Positions 8,251 through 17,307 are shown, counted from the first letter of the stretch. The stretch: 64,000 nt of DNA from Pseudoxanthomonas suwonensis (GCF_000972865.1 NZ_CP011144.1:1364001-1428000), one strand, 5' to 3'. The notes: a model not told the origin generated them from the sequence alone. A program made the numbers and translations.

Positions 8251-9063
8251 ATGGAACGGAACCTTCCCCCGCTGTCGCTCCCGGCGATCGCCCTGCTCCT
8301 GGCCCTGGCACCGGCGCTGGCCGGCGCCGGCGGCCACGAGGACGGCCAGGAAAACGGCGCGGCCGCCTGGCAGGCGGTCCCCGGCGGGGAGTTCCGTTCC
8401 GCGGTGCGTTTCGAGGAGGCCGCTGGCACCGTGCCGGTGGCCTCCTACGCATTGATGGCCCGGCCGGTGAGCAACGCGCAGTTCGCCGCGTTCCTGCAGC
8501 GCCAGCCGCAGTGGCGGCGCGACCGGGTGCCGGCGGTGTTCGCCAGCCCGGGCTACATCGGCCACTGGGCGGCGGCCGATGCGCCGGGCGCGGGCCTGGA
8601 TCCGGATGCGCCGGTGGTGCATGTGAACTGGTACGCCGCCGACGCCTATTGCCGCGAGCAGCAGGCGCGCCTGCCGAGCTTCATCGAATGGGAATACGCG
8701 GCCGCCGCCGACGCCACCCGCCGCGACGCGCGGCACGACCGGCAATGGCGCATGCGCCAGGTCGACGACGGCACTCCGCGCGCGCCCGACGCGCGTCCCG
8801 ACGCCGTCGCGAACGTCCATGGCATCCACGGCCTGCACGGCGCCCACTGGGAATGGATCGAGGACTTCTCCTCGCTGCTGGGCGACGGCGACCGCCGCGG
8901 CCAGGACGACGGCCAGGCCCTGCGCTACTGCGGCGCCACCGCGCTGGCCTTCAACGATCCCGCCGACTACGGCGTGGTCAAGCGCTTCGTCCTGCTGTCG
9001 GCGCTGCAGCCCGGGGCCACCCTGGGCAACCTCGGTTTCCGCTGCGCAAGGAGCCAGCCATGA
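8251..9063 (+). CDS. nirV: NirV, formylglycine-generating-enzyme-like protein
   Basis: 270 residues with a signal peptide and an FGE-sulfatase (SUMF1-like) domain. Visible family marks are the PGGEFR start, ARPVSNAQFAAFL, VVHVNWYAADAYC, RLPSFIEWEYAA and the final GNLGFRCA. NirV follows nirK in many copper-type denitrifiers; its role is not settled, and maturation of NirK is a guess from linkage. The stop overlaps the next ATG (ATGA at 9060-9063), which couples it to the SCO gene. The ribosome site before 8251 is weak, so it may depend on translation of nirK 28 bases upstream. Confidence 0.88.
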   Translation: MERNLPPLSLPAIALLLALAPALAGAGGHEDGQENGAAAWQAVPGGEFRSAVRFEEAAGTVPVASYALMARPVSNAQFAAFLQRQPQWRRDRVPAVFASPGYIGHWAAADAPGAGLDPDAPVVHVNWYAADAYCREQQARLPSFIEWEYAAAADATRRDARHDRQWRMRQVDDGTPRAPDARPDAVANVHGIHGLHGAHWEWIEDFSSLLGDGDRRGQDDGQALRYCGATALAFNDPADYGVVKRFVLLSALQPGATLGNLGFRCARSQP

Positions 9064-9674
9064 ATATCTCCCTCACTCCCCTGCTGCTCGCCTTGGGCCT
9101 GGGCCTGTGTCTCTCGGGCACTGCCATCGGTGACGCGCAAGCGGCCGGCGTGCCCGCCGCCCCGGCGCAGGTACTGCCCGGTGAGTCGCTGTACCACCTG
9201 CGCGCCGGCCTCACCGACCAGCACGGCCAGGCCCTGCAGTGGGCCGCGCTGCGCGGCCGGCCGCAGCTGGTGTCGATGTTCTACGTCAACTGCCACCTGA
9301 TGTGCCCGCTGATCCTCGAGAACGCCAAGGCACTGCAGAAGCAGCTGCCGGCGGCCGAGCGCGAACGCCTGGGCGTGGCCATCCTCACCCTGGACCCGGC
9401 CCGCGACACGCCCGAGTCCCTGGCCGCGGTGGCGCAGCGCCACCGCGTGCCGGCCGACTGGCGCTTCCTGCGCCCGGCGCCGGACGACGTCCGCGCCCTG
9501 GCCAGCGTGCTGGACGTGCGCTACCGCTTCCGCGAGGACGGCAGCGTCAACCACACCAGCATGCTGGTGCTGCTCGACCCCGACGGGCGCGTGCTGGCCC
9601 GTTCCGAGGTGGTCGGCGCCGCACCCGATCCGGCCTTCCTGCAACAGGTCCGCACGGCGCTGGCCGCGGACTGA
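9060..9674 (+). CDS. SCO1/SenC family copper chaperone
   Basis: 204 residues with an N-terminal signal peptide or anchor and a thioredoxin-like domain. The copper ligands of SCO proteins are present: Cys78 and Cys82 in the CHLMC motif and His165 in VNHTSM. SCO proteins deliver copper to oxidase CuA sites or act as periplasmic thiol reductases. Within a nirK-nirV-azurin operon it more likely loads copper into NirK or azurin. The start codon lies inside the nirV stop region. Confidence 0.9.
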   Translation: MNISLTPLLLALGLGLCLSGTAIGDAQAAGVPAAPAQVLPGESLYHLRAGLTDQHGQALQWAALRGRPQLVSMFYVNCHLMCPLILENAKALQKQLPAAERERLGVAILTLDPARDTPESLAAVAQRHRVPADWRFLRPAPDDVRALASVLDVRYRFREDGSVNHTSMLVLLDPDGRVLARSEVVGAAPDPAFLQQVRTALAAD

Positions 9675-9720
9675 CTCCCATCCACCCCGATCCACGCACG
9701 CAACACCCAAGGAGCATTCC

Positions 9721-10176
9721 ATGAAACTCGCCCCCACCCTGCTCGCCATCGCCCTGTTCGGCGCCGCCGGCATGGCCCACGCCGCCGCCAACTGCACCGT
9801 TTCGCTCAAGGGCGACGACGCGATGAAGTTCGACCTGAAGGAAGCCACGGTCTCGGCCAGCTGCACCACCATCACCATCGAGCTGGTCCACACCGGCAAG
9901 CTGCCGGCCGCCGCGATGGGCCACAACGTGGTCGTGACCACCACGCCCGACCTGGCCGGCGTCGCCCGCGACGCGATCAAGGCCGGCGCGGCCAACGCCT
10001 ACGTGCCCAAGGATGACGCCCGGGTGATCGCGGCTACCCCGTTGATCGGTGGCGGCGAGAAGACCAAGGTCACCGTCCCCGGCAAGAAGCTCACCGCCGG
10101 CGGCGACTACAGCTTCTTCTGCAGCTTTCCCGGCCACTCGACCCTGATGAAGGGCAAGCTGGTCGTGACCAAGTAA
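9721..10176 (+). CDS. azu: Azurin, periplasmic blue copper protein
   Basis: 151 residues with a signal peptide cut near AHA-AAN. Type 1 copper ligands are His68 (MGHN, with Gly67 as axial carbonyl), Cys134, His139 and Met143 in CSFPGHSTLMKG; Cys25-Cys48 should form the usual disulfide. Length and motifs are those of classical azurin. It carries electrons in the periplasm and here most likely reduces NirK. AAGGAGC precedes the ATG. A strong hairpin (10189-10215) follows. Confidence 0.96.
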   Translation: MKLAPTLLAIALFGAAGMAHAAANCTVSLKGDDAMKFDLKEATVSASCTTITIELVHTGKLPAAAMGHNVVVTTTPDLAGVARDAIKAGAANAYVPKDDARVIAATPLIGGGEKTKVTVPGKKLTAGGDYSFFCSFPGHSTLMKGKLVVTK

Positions 10177-10188
10177 CGCGGTGCACCG

Positions 10189-10215
10189 GGCGCCGGCGCG
10201 GATCGCGCCGGCGCC
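10189..10215 (+). terminator. Strong GC hairpin after azurin
   Basis: GGCGCCGGCGCG-GAT-CGCGCCGGCGCC gives a perfect 12-bp stem with a 3-base loop, 12 bases after the azurin stop. There is no T-run, so it may be a partial terminator or an mRNA-stabilising hairpin between azurin and the next small gene. Confidence 0.5.
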
Positions 10216-10268
10216 GCTAACATTTCCCGCCGACCTTCGTAGTCGGCCGGATCCGCCAAGGAGAACCC

Positions 10269-10508
10269 ATGGAATTCCACATCCGCATCGCCGGCCCGCG
10301 GGTCGAGGTCGAGGCGATCAAACGCCGGCTGCTGGACCTGGATCCGGCCGGCCTGGTCGACCTGGATGCCGACTCGGGCGTGTTGCGCGTATCCACCCTG
10401 GCGCAACCGGCGGAACTGGCCGGGGTGCTGGCCGCCGTCGGCCATCCGGTCGCGCAGCGCGACATCGAGCTGCAGCCCTCGGTCTGCTGCGGCGGTTGCA
10501 GCGGCTGA
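10269..10508 (+). CDS. Small HMA-like protein with Cys-rich tail (paralogue B)
   Basis: 79 residues with AAGGAGA 7 bases before the ATG. The body (EFHIRIAGPRVEVEAIKRRL) reads as beta-alpha-beta-beta-alpha-beta, like a heavy-metal-associated domain, but the loop has no CxxC. Instead the tail ends SVCCGGCSG. It aligns with paralogue A at 1574-1840 along the whole ferredoxin-like part. Position after azurin suggests copper handling. The family name is not known to me. Confidence 0.65.
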   Translation: MEFHIRIAGPRVEVEAIKRRLLDLDPAGLVDLDADSGVLRVSTLAQPAELAGVLAAVGHPVAQRDIELQPSVCCGGCSG

Positions 10509-10519
10509 TCCCCGTACCC

Positions 10520-10643
10520 TCGTCCCGGCGTACTTCTCACAGACGAATGTCTGGTCACCCCGGACCCAGTGCCTTTGTCGCCACGCCGATCTGCGCGGCA
10601 AAGCGTCAAGTCGCTGGGTCCCGGCTTTCGCCGGGACGACGGG
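10520..10643. repeat. Dispersed GTCCCGG...GGGACGACGGG repeat, copy 2
   Basis: Shares CACAGACGAATGTCTGGTCA, GGACCCAGTG, GCTGGGTCCCGG and CGCCGGGACGACGGG with copy 1 at 4706-4829, in the same orientation. It separates the nitrite island from the xylan locus. Confidence 0.75.
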
Positions 10644-10702
10644 CAGGTTGAGTAATTCACTGCCAGGTGCGGCTATACGCACGCAGTTGACGCCGATCCG
10701 GC

Positions 10703-11542
10703 CTAGTCCCACTCCATCCGGAACCAGGCCTGCAGCGATTCACCGGGCTCCAGCACGCGCGGGGCCAGGTTGAACGCATCGGCCGGGCCGGTCTGCGGCT
10801 CGATGCAGGTCGAGTGCGCGGTCTCGTCGTAGACCACCCAGTGGTCGCAGTCCGAGGACAGGCGCAGGCGCTGGCCGGCGCGGTGCACGACCACGTCCCG
10901 GGTGTTGACGAAGCAGTCGTCCCATGGCCCCGGTGTCGGCGCCACGGTCGGCAGGCAGGCGATCCCGTCGGCATCGCGCGGGTAGATCGCCGAAGGATGG
11001 AACTCGATGCGCTCGGGCTTGCGGAACCACGGATGCCAGCCCAGCACCACCGGCATCGCCCGCTCCCCGGCCCGCACCGACAGGGTCATCGCCAGGTGCT
11101 GCGGTCCGGCCTCGATCCACTGCAGCGCGCTGCCGCCGAACGGCCAGCGCCGGTCCTGCGGGAGCCGCAGCGCCAGCTCGATGCTGCGCGCGTTGCGCGC
11201 CTCCACCTGCCACGGCAGCCACATCGACACGCCGTGGATGGCATGGCCCTCGAGGTTGGCCGGCAGCTGCCACTCGCGGCCTTCGAACGCGAAGCGTCCG
11301 CGGCGGATGCGCCCGGCCCACGGCAGCATCGGATAGCTGCCCCAGGCGATGGCGGCCGGGAAACCATCGTCGGGACCGACCAGCTGGTCGACGCCGCGGT
11401 AGCGGATCTGGGCGATGCGGCCGCCGGCGTGTGGCGCCAGGTCGACCTCGAGCTCGCCGTCGCCGATGCGCAGCAGCGGCCCGGGCGCCAACGGCGCCTG
11501 CGGGTCGCCCGCCGCGACTCCGGCGCCGGAGTCAGACGCCAT
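10703..11542 (-). CDS. Aldose 1-epimerase (mutarotase) family protein
   Basis: 279 residues without signal peptide. GalM-family marks are SYPMLPWAGRIRRGRF, EGHAIHGVSMW (catalytic His) and VLGWHPWFRKP (second His), with STCIEPQTGPADAFN near the C-terminus (E-P as catalytic Glu region). It interconverts anomers of free sugars; in this context probably xylose or arabinose released in the cytoplasm by the GH43 enzyme. The ATG at 11542 lies 11 bases inside the GH43 gene, so both are translated together. Confidence 0.88.
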   Translation of the reverse strand: MASDSGAGVAAGDPQAPLAPGPLLRIGDGELEVDLAPHAGGRIAQIRYRGVDQLVGPDDGFPAAIAWGSYPMLPWAGRIRRGRFAFEGREWQLPANLEGHAIHGVSMWLPWQVEARNARSIELALRLPQDRRWPFGGSALQWIEAGPQHLAMTLSVRAGERAMPVVLGWHPWFRKPERIEFHPSAIYPRDADGIACLPTVAPTPGPWDDCFVNTRDVVVHRAGQRLRLSSDCDHWVVYDETAHSTCIEPQTGPADAFNLAPRVLEPGESLQAWFRMEWD

Positions 11543-12566
11543 ACGGATCGATCGGAACGATGCGACCCTGCGCGTCGTGGTGCAGCTCGGCGACCTTGAT
11601 CGAACGCAGGTGGGTGACCCCGCCCGACAGCAGGGAGTCGTGATAGAACAGGTACCAGCGGCCCTCGAAATCGCAGATCGAGTGGTGCGTGGTCCAGCCG
11701 ACCACCGGCCGCAGCACCTGGCCCTGGTAGGTGAACGGGCCGTACGGGTTGTCGCCGACCGCGTAGCACAGCAGGTGGGTGTTGCCGGTCGAGTACGACA
11801 GGTAATAGCGGCCCTCGTACTTGTGCAGCCACGGCCCCTCGAAATAGCGCCGGTTGTGGTCGCGCGCGCGCAACGGCTGGCCGTGCTCGTCCAGGATCTG
11901 CAACTCGCGGGTGGGCTCGTCCAGTTCCAGCATGTCCGCCCGCAGCCGCGCGATGCGCGGCCCCAGCGCCGGTTCGTCGTCGGCCGGCTCCTCGTGCGCG
12001 GCGGCGTAGGCGTTGTCGCGGTACTTCTGCAGCTGGCCGCCCCAGATGCCGCCGAACAGCAGGTACTGCTCGCCGTCGTCGTCGGCAAACACCGACGGGT
12101 CGATCGAATAGGTGCCGGCGATCGGCTGCGGCTGCGCCTTGAACGGCCCGGCCGGATGCTCGCCCACCGCCACGCCGATCCGGAACAGGCCGTCGGCGGC
12201 CTTGGCCGGGAAGTACAGGTAATAGTGGCCGTTGCGGTGGGCCGCGTCCGGCGCCCACATCTGCCGCTCGGCCCACGGCACGTCGTCCACGTGCAGCGCC
12301 ACGCCGCGGTCGCTGGCCTCGCCCTGCGGCGAGTCCATCGACAGGACGTGGTAGTCCTCCATGCAGAAGTGGTCGCCGTTGTCGTTGAACGCGACGCCGC
12401 CCTCGATGTCGTGCGAGCAGTAGACGTAGAGCTTGCCGTCGAACACGTGCGCCGACGGGTCGGCGGTGTAGATGTGGGTGACCAGCGGCTGGGAGATGGC
12501 GCGCTCGGCAAGGTCCCGCAGGTCCTCGCTCAGCGTCTTCTCGTCGGTAGGGGGGTGGGCTGCCAT
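11532..12566 (-). CDS. GH43 glycoside hydrolase, cytoplasmic (beta-xylosidase / arabinofuranosidase)
   Basis: 344 residues, no signal peptide. The five-blade GH43 catalytic triad is readable: Asp in YTADPSAHVFDGK (base), Asp in SIDPSVFADDDG (pKa modulator) and Glu in RRYFEGPWLHK (acid). It should trim xylo- or arabinoxylo-oligosaccharides in the cytoplasm after import by the adjacent GPH transporter. Substrate cannot be fixed from motifs alone. The stop overlaps the mutarotase start, and 23 bases separate it from the transporter stop. Confidence 0.88.
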   Translation of the reverse strand: MAAHPPTDEKTLSEDLRDLAERAISQPLVTHIYTADPSAHVFDGKLYVYCSHDIEGGVAFNDNGDHFCMEDYHVLSMDSPQGEASDRGVALHVDDVPWAERQMWAPDAAHRNGHYYLYFPAKAADGLFRIGVAVGEHPAGPFKAQPQPIAGTYSIDPSVFADDDGEQYLLFGGIWGGQLQKYRDNAYAAAHEEPADDEPALGPRIARLRADMLELDEPTRELQILDEHGQPLRARDHNRRYFEGPWLHKYEGRYYLSYSTGNTHLLCYAVGDNPYGPFTYQGQVLRPVVGWTTHHSICDFEGRWYLFYHDSLLSGGVTHLRSIKVAELHHDAQGRIVPIDPYGV

Positions 12567-12589
12567 TGCCGTCTCGGCTCCTCTTGGGT

Positions 12590-14074
12590 TCACGACGCCG
12601 CCCCGGCCAGGGCCCGGCGCTCGCCCAGCTCGCGCTCGATCCGCGATTCCATGGGCTTGTTGATCTCGTAGAAGAACAGCAGCGCGGCGGCGCCCAGGAA
12701 CGGCAGCGAGGTGTACAGGCTGACCGCCAGGCGGATGCCGTCCACGGCCTGCTGCGGCTGGGTCGCGCCGCCCGGCACGTAGGCGTAGTAGGCCAGGATC
12801 CCGGCCACCATGGCCCCGCCGACGCTCAGGCCGACCTTCAGGCCGCACAGGATGGCCGAGAAGATGATCGCGGTGGCGCGGCGATGGTTCTTCCATTCGG
12901 AGTAGTCGGCCACATCGGCGACCATCGCCCACAGCAGCGGGACGGTGATGCCGTAGAAGAAGCCGTGCAGGATCTGCGACCCGAACACCAGGCCGATGGC
13001 GTCCGGCGGAAACACGTAGAAGGCCAGCAGGAACAGCGTCGCCAGGACCAGCGCCACACCGTACACGTCGCGCTTGCCGAAACGGTCGGCCAGCTTCTTG
13101 GAAAAGCCGATGCCGATGATCATGAAGATGATGCCGCCAGCGCTGAACAGACTGAAGGCCGAGGTCGGGGCATCCTCCGGCCAGTGGAACTCGGTCAACC
13201 CCACGCCGGTGAGCGCCGAATTGAGGCCGCCGATGAAGGAATTGAAGCCGACGTTCTGCAGGAACGCGGCCAGTGCCGCCTCGTCCAGGTAGTACTTGAA
13301 GTAGTAGACGTACATGCCGCCCTTCAGCGCCAGGGCGATGAACACCAGGATGGTCACCAGCAGCACCACCAGCCACGGGCGGTTGCGGGCCAGGTCGGCC
13401 AGGTCCTGCGCGATGCTGGACTTCTGCTCCTGCGCCGGAACGATGCGCTCGCGCGTGGTGAAGAAAGTGACCAGCAGGAACACCGTGCCGACCGCCGCGA
13501 ACAGCAGCATCGTGTTGTGGAAGCCCTGCACCTTGTCGCCGCCGCCGAGGATCAGCACCAGCGGCAGCAGCAGCACCTGGATGATGAACTGCGCGATCAT
13601 CACCGCCACGAAGCGGTAGGACGACATGCTGTTGCGATCGGCCATGTTGCCGGTCAGCACGCCGCTGAGCGCCGCATACGGCAGGTTGTTGGCGGCGTAG
13701 ACCAGCACCAGCAGCGTGTAGGTCGCGGCCGCGTAGAAGACCTTGCCCTGCGGGCCCAGGTCCGGGGTGCTGAAGGCCAGCAGCGTGAGCACGCCGAACG
13801 GGACGGCGGTCCACAGGATCCACGGCCGGAACTTGCCCCAACGGGTATTGGTGCGGTCGGCCAGCACCGCCACCAGCGGGGTGAACACGAATGCGCCAAC
13901 CAGGCCGACCACGAAGATGATCGTGGCCGCAGTGCCGGCAGGAATGCCGAACACGTCGGTATAGAAGAACGCCAGGAAGGTGACCAGCGTCTGGAAGATC
14001 AGGTTGGCGGCCAGGTCGCCAAGGCTGTAGCCGACCTTTTCGGTGACGCTGAGTTTTTCCTGGTATGTGCTCAT
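12590..14074 (-). CDS. GPH-family sugar:cation symporter (xyloside importer)
   Basis: 494 residues and about twelve membrane helices. The glycoside-pentoside-hexuronide family is shown by EKVGYSLGDLAANLIFQ near the N-terminus, ADRTNTRWGKFRPWI after helix 2 and VADVADYSEWKNHRR in the C-terminal half. Such carriers (XynP/XylT-like) move oligosaccharides over the inner membrane with a cation. The neighbours, a cytoplasmic GH43 and an outer-membrane receptor, argue for xylo-oligosaccharides. It lies 133 bases after the receptor gene, past a strong hairpin. Confidence 0.9.
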   Translation of the reverse strand: MSTYQEKLSVTEKVGYSLGDLAANLIFQTLVTFLAFFYTDVFGIPAGTAATIIFVVGLVGAFVFTPLVAVLADRTNTRWGKFRPWILWTAVPFGVLTLLAFSTPDLGPQGKVFYAAATYTLLVLVYAANNLPYAALSGVLTGNMADRNSMSSYRFVAVMIAQFIIQVLLLPLVLILGGGDKVQGFHNTMLLFAAVGTVFLLVTFFTTRERIVPAQEQKSSIAQDLADLARNRPWLVVLLVTILVFIALALKGGMYVYYFKYYLDEAALAAFLQNVGFNSFIGGLNSALTGVGLTEFHWPEDAPTSAFSLFSAGGIIFMIIGIGFSKKLADRFGKRDVYGVALVLATLFLLAFYVFPPDAIGLVFGSQILHGFFYGITVPLLWAMVADVADYSEWKNHRRATAIIFSAILCGLKVGLSVGGAMVAGILAYYAYVPGGATQPQQAVDGIRLAVSLYTSLPFLGAAALLFFYEINKPMESRIERELGERRALAGAAS

Positions 14075-14136
14075 GGCCCCTCGGACATCGGGTTGTGCGG
14101 AGGCGGGCCCACGTGCGGCGGGCCCGTCCCCAAGGA

Positions 14137-14174
14137 AGCGGCCCGGCCGGCGCATGACGCCGGGACGGGCCGCT
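14137..14174 (-). terminator. Hairpin between the TonB receptor and the transporter genes
   Basis: AGCGGCCCG (14137-14145) pairs with CGGGCCGCT (14166-14174), continued by GCCGGCG/CGCCGGG around a CATGA loop. No T-run follows on the minus strand, so partial termination or mRNA processing is more likely than a full stop, allowing high receptor and lower transporter expression. Confidence 0.5.
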
Positions 14175-14207
14175 GCTTAACGCTTTGCTATCACCCGGCT
14201 CCCGGGA

Positions 14208-17171
14208 TCAGAAGCTGCCGCGGATGCCGATCATGTACGTGATGCCCGGATCGTACATATCGTTGACCGCGTTCGGGAAGGCGAAGTAGGAACGCCGCTC
14301 CTCGTTGGTGATGTTGATGACGTTGAAGGTCAGCTGCGGCGTACCGGCCACCGCGCGCAGGGTGTACGAGGCCGACAGGTCCAGCTGGCCGCGGTCGTCG
14401 CCGTAGATCTGCGCGAACGGGATGCCCTGCTGGTTCGGACCGGTGCCGACAGCGCCCTGGGCCCAGTTGTAGGACAAGCGCACCGAGGCGTAGTCGTTCT
14501 CCCAGTAGGTGGTGGCGTTCCACATCTTCGGCGAGACGCCGTAGACGTTGCCGGCCAGGGCCGACCTGTCCTTGCCCAGCGTCTTGATGGCGATGTCGGT
14601 GTAGTTGGCCATGAAGCCCAGACCGTTGAACAGGAAGTCCAGCGGCTGCACCCAGATCGCTTCCCAGCCGCGGACCTCGAGCTCGGCGTCGGCGTTGACC
14701 TGCTGGTTCACGTTCACCGTGGCCACGTTCGGGCCGCCGCGGTTGTTGATCGCGGTCTGCTGGGTGTCGGTCAGGTCCTCGAACGGGATGCCCAGGCTCA
14801 GGAACGGACGGGTGGTGACACCCTGGAAGGTGTAGCCCTCCACGCGCTTGTTGAAGAACGTCAGGCCGACGAAGCCCTCGTCGCCGGTGTACCACTCGCC
14901 GCCCAGATCGAAGTTGGTCGAGATGTACGGGGTGAGGTCCGGGTTGCCCTGGTTGGCCACCTGCGCCGACTGGTCGGTGAAGGTGGTGGCCGGCAGCATC
15001 GAGCTGGGGTTCGGGCGGGTCATGGTCCGCGAACCGGACAGACGCAGCACGACGGAGTCGGCCACGTCCCAGGCCAGGTTGAACGACGGCAGCCACTCGC
15101 TGTAGTTGCCGCTCAGGGTCTGCCACTGGCGCACGCCGCCGATGGTGACCGGGCCGCTGATGTTCTGGTCGGTGTCGACCCAGCGCATGCCGGCGTTGAA
15201 GCGCAGGTTGCGGTTCCAGATCTCGGACTCGCCGTTGACCTCAACGTAGGCGGCGATCGTTTCCTCCTGGAAGCCGCCGGTCGCGCCGCCGGTGTTCGGG
15301 CCACCGGACTCCGGCGCGTTGTCGCGCAGGCGGGCATAGTCGGTATCACGCTTGAAGCGATCGGAGTCGACGACGATGAAGCCGTGCGGGCCCGGACGCA
15401 GGTAGCCGGCCAGCGCCGAGTTCGGCACCGCCGCCAGCGGGCCGCCCACGCAGCCCGGGCGCGGATCGGGCACGCTGCCGTCCGGATTCAGGCCGCGGCA
15501 GACCACGTCTTCCCAGGCGCCGCTGTTGTCGAAGCCCTGGATGCGGCGCTGGTTCTCGTCCCAAGCCACGCCGAACTTGACGTTGCTGCGGTCGTCGCCG
15601 AACTGCAGGTCGGCCAGGAAGCTGTTGGTCGTGGTTACGCGCTTCTCGTTCTGGATGTTGACGCGACCGCCGCCGGCCCAGGTCCAGCCCAGGTTCGGGT
15701 CGTTGAGGTCGAGGCTGGTGTTCCAGCTCGGGATGTTGCCGTTGTTGGTGTACTCCAGCGTGGTGAACGGCGAGTTGACCAGGATGGTCGGCGACTCGCG
15801 GAACATCCAGCTGCGGCTGGTGTTGGCGCGCAGGTCCAGCTTGATGTCGGCGTCGTCGCCGAACCAGAAGGTAGCGCCCGGCGACACGTGCCAGTACTGC
15901 ACGTCCTCGAAGTACGGACGGTGCTCGAGGAAGAACTGGGCGTTGGTGAAGGTGGCGCTGGTGACGACGTTGTTGGCGTCCAGCTGCATGTTGATCGGGA
16001 TCATGCCGCCATTGCGGCCGATCAGGTTCATGTCGATGCGGTCGTTGCTGCGGTGCGCCTTGGTGTACAGCGTATCCAGGTAGAAGTTCACGCTGTCGTT
16101 GGGCCGCCACTCGAACGAGCCGAGGAAGGCGTCGCGGTTGCGATCGCCGGACATGTGCACCGGACGACCCAGGCGCGGCATCAGCGCCTCGCCGATCTGC
16201 GCGGTGGTCAGGCCCGGGTTGTTGGCCAGCAGCCAGGCCGCGTCGATCGGGGTGCCCGGGGTCAGGCCCGCGCCGATCGTGGACGGGTTGTTGGGCACGT
16301 TGTCCGGGATGCGCCAGCCGTTGCCGCCGGTCATGTTGCAGGGCGTGCCCATGGCGGGGAAGCCGCCGGCGGGGCCGCCATTGCCGCACTGCGCGTTGGT
16401 CAGGTTGGGGTTGGTCCAGCCAATGGTCTCGTAGCCGACCACGCCGATGCTGCCTCGCACCGAGCTCAGGCCGACCAGCGCGCCGAGGGTGCCCTCGTCG
16501 TTGGTCCAGCTGCCGATGAGCGAACCGGTCGGATTGACCTCGCGCGCGTTGTCGTTGTACGAGCCCTGCAGCGAGTAGGTCAGGTGCGTGCCGGGATTGT
16601 CGAACGGCCGCGAGTTCTGCATGTTGACCACGCCGGCGGCGCCGCCTTCCGGCAGGCTGGCCTGAGGCGACTTGTAGACCGTCAGCTTGTTGAAGAACTC
16701 GGTCGGGAAGATGTTCAGGTCGACCTGGCGGTTCTGGTTGGTCGCGTCCAGGCCGATCGACGCGGTGGCGACCTGGCCGCCGTTGATCAGGGTCTTGGTG
16801 AAGCTGCTGGGCAGGCCGCGGATGGCCACGTTCAGGCCTTCGCCGTTGACGTCACGCGCCAGCTGGATGCCGGGGATGCGCGCCAGCGACTCGGCGATGT
16901 TCATGTCCGGGAACTTGCCGATGTCCTCGGCGAAGATCGAGTCGGTGAAGCCGGTCGCATCGCGCTTGGCTTCGGTCGAATACTGCAGGCTGCGGCGGAA
17001 ACCGCGGACCACCACGCTGTCCAGCTCGGTGACCTGTTCGGCAGGCGCCGCCTGCGCCTGGTCCTGCGTCTGCGGCGCCGGCTGTTCCTGGGCAGTGGCC
17101 GAGGCGGCCATGCCGAGGATCGCCACGCCCAATGCGCGCGAAAGCGTGGTTCTTGCGAGATGCTTGTGCAC
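14208..17171 (-). CDS. TonB-dependent receptor of the xylan locus
   Basis: 987 residues starting with GTG at 17171 behind GGGAGGGGAG. It has a signal peptide, a Gln/Pro/Ala-rich stretch, a TonB-box-like LDSVVVRGFRRSL, and a plug with DIGKFPDMNIAESLARIPGI and VAIRGLPSSFTKTLINGG. The barrel ends GIRGSF. This long form with DATGFTDSIFAEDIGK is typical of carbohydrate receptors in Xanthomonadaceae and Caulobacter. It most likely imports xylo-oligosaccharides. A TGGTAGCGCTACCA operator lies about 120 bases upstream. Confidence 0.92.
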   Translation of the reverse strand: MHKHLARTTLSRALGVAILGMAASATAQEQPAPQTQDQAQAAPAEQVTELDSVVVRGFRRSLQYSTEAKRDATGFTDSIFAEDIGKFPDMNIAESLARIPGIQLARDVNGEGLNVAIRGLPSSFTKTLINGGQVATASIGLDATNQNRQVDLNIFPTEFFNKLTVYKSPQASLPEGGAAGVVNMQNSRPFDNPGTHLTYSLQGSYNDNAREVNPTGSLIGSWTNDEGTLGALVGLSSVRGSIGVVGYETIGWTNPNLTNAQCGNGGPAGGFPAMGTPCNMTGGNGWRIPDNVPNNPSTIGAGLTPGTPIDAAWLLANNPGLTTAQIGEALMPRLGRPVHMSGDRNRDAFLGSFEWRPNDSVNFYLDTLYTKAHRSNDRIDMNLIGRNGGMIPINMQLDANNVVTSATFTNAQFFLEHRPYFEDVQYWHVSPGATFWFGDDADIKLDLRANTSRSWMFRESPTILVNSPFTTLEYTNNGNIPSWNTSLDLNDPNLGWTWAGGGRVNIQNEKRVTTTNSFLADLQFGDDRSNVKFGVAWDENQRRIQGFDNSGAWEDVVCRGLNPDGSVPDPRPGCVGGPLAAVPNSALAGYLRPGPHGFIVVDSDRFKRDTDYARLRDNAPESGGPNTGGATGGFQEETIAAYVEVNGESEIWNRNLRFNAGMRWVDTDQNISGPVTIGGVRQWQTLSGNYSEWLPSFNLAWDVADSVVLRLSGSRTMTRPNPSSMLPATTFTDQSAQVANQGNPDLTPYISTNFDLGGEWYTGDEGFVGLTFFNKRVEGYTFQGVTTRPFLSLGIPFEDLTDTQQTAINNRGGPNVATVNVNQQVNADAELEVRGWEAIWVQPLDFLFNGLGFMANYTDIAIKTLGKDRSALAGNVYGVSPKMWNATTYWENDYASVRLSYNWAQGAVGTGPNQQGIPFAQIYGDDRGQLDLSASYTLRAVAGTPQLTFNVINITNEERRSYFAFPNAVNDMYDPGITYMIGIRGSF

Positions 17172-17291
17172 CGTACTCCCCTCCCGTTTCTGGTGATGAA
17201 CCGCCTGCCGACATGGCCGACGGTGGTTGTCGTCGCGGATGCAGGTTTGGCTGGACGCGTCCTAAACCATCCCCTGCGGACGATGGCGCGG

Positions 17292-17307
17292 ATGGTAGCG
17301 CTACCAT
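17292..17307. promoter_or_regulatory. xyl-box operator ATGGTAGCGCTACCAT
   Basis: A perfect 16-base palindrome with the CG-centred symmetry of LacI-family operators. The Xanthomonas xyl-box is TGGTAGCGCTAACA, so this is that site in fully symmetric form. It should bind the XylR-like product of 47423-48484. Confidence 0.8.

Noticed and set aside
10189-10215. Riboswitch or attenuator before the small Cys-tail gene
   Set aside because: Only a single perfect hairpin is visible; there is no alternative fold or leader peptide that I can support.
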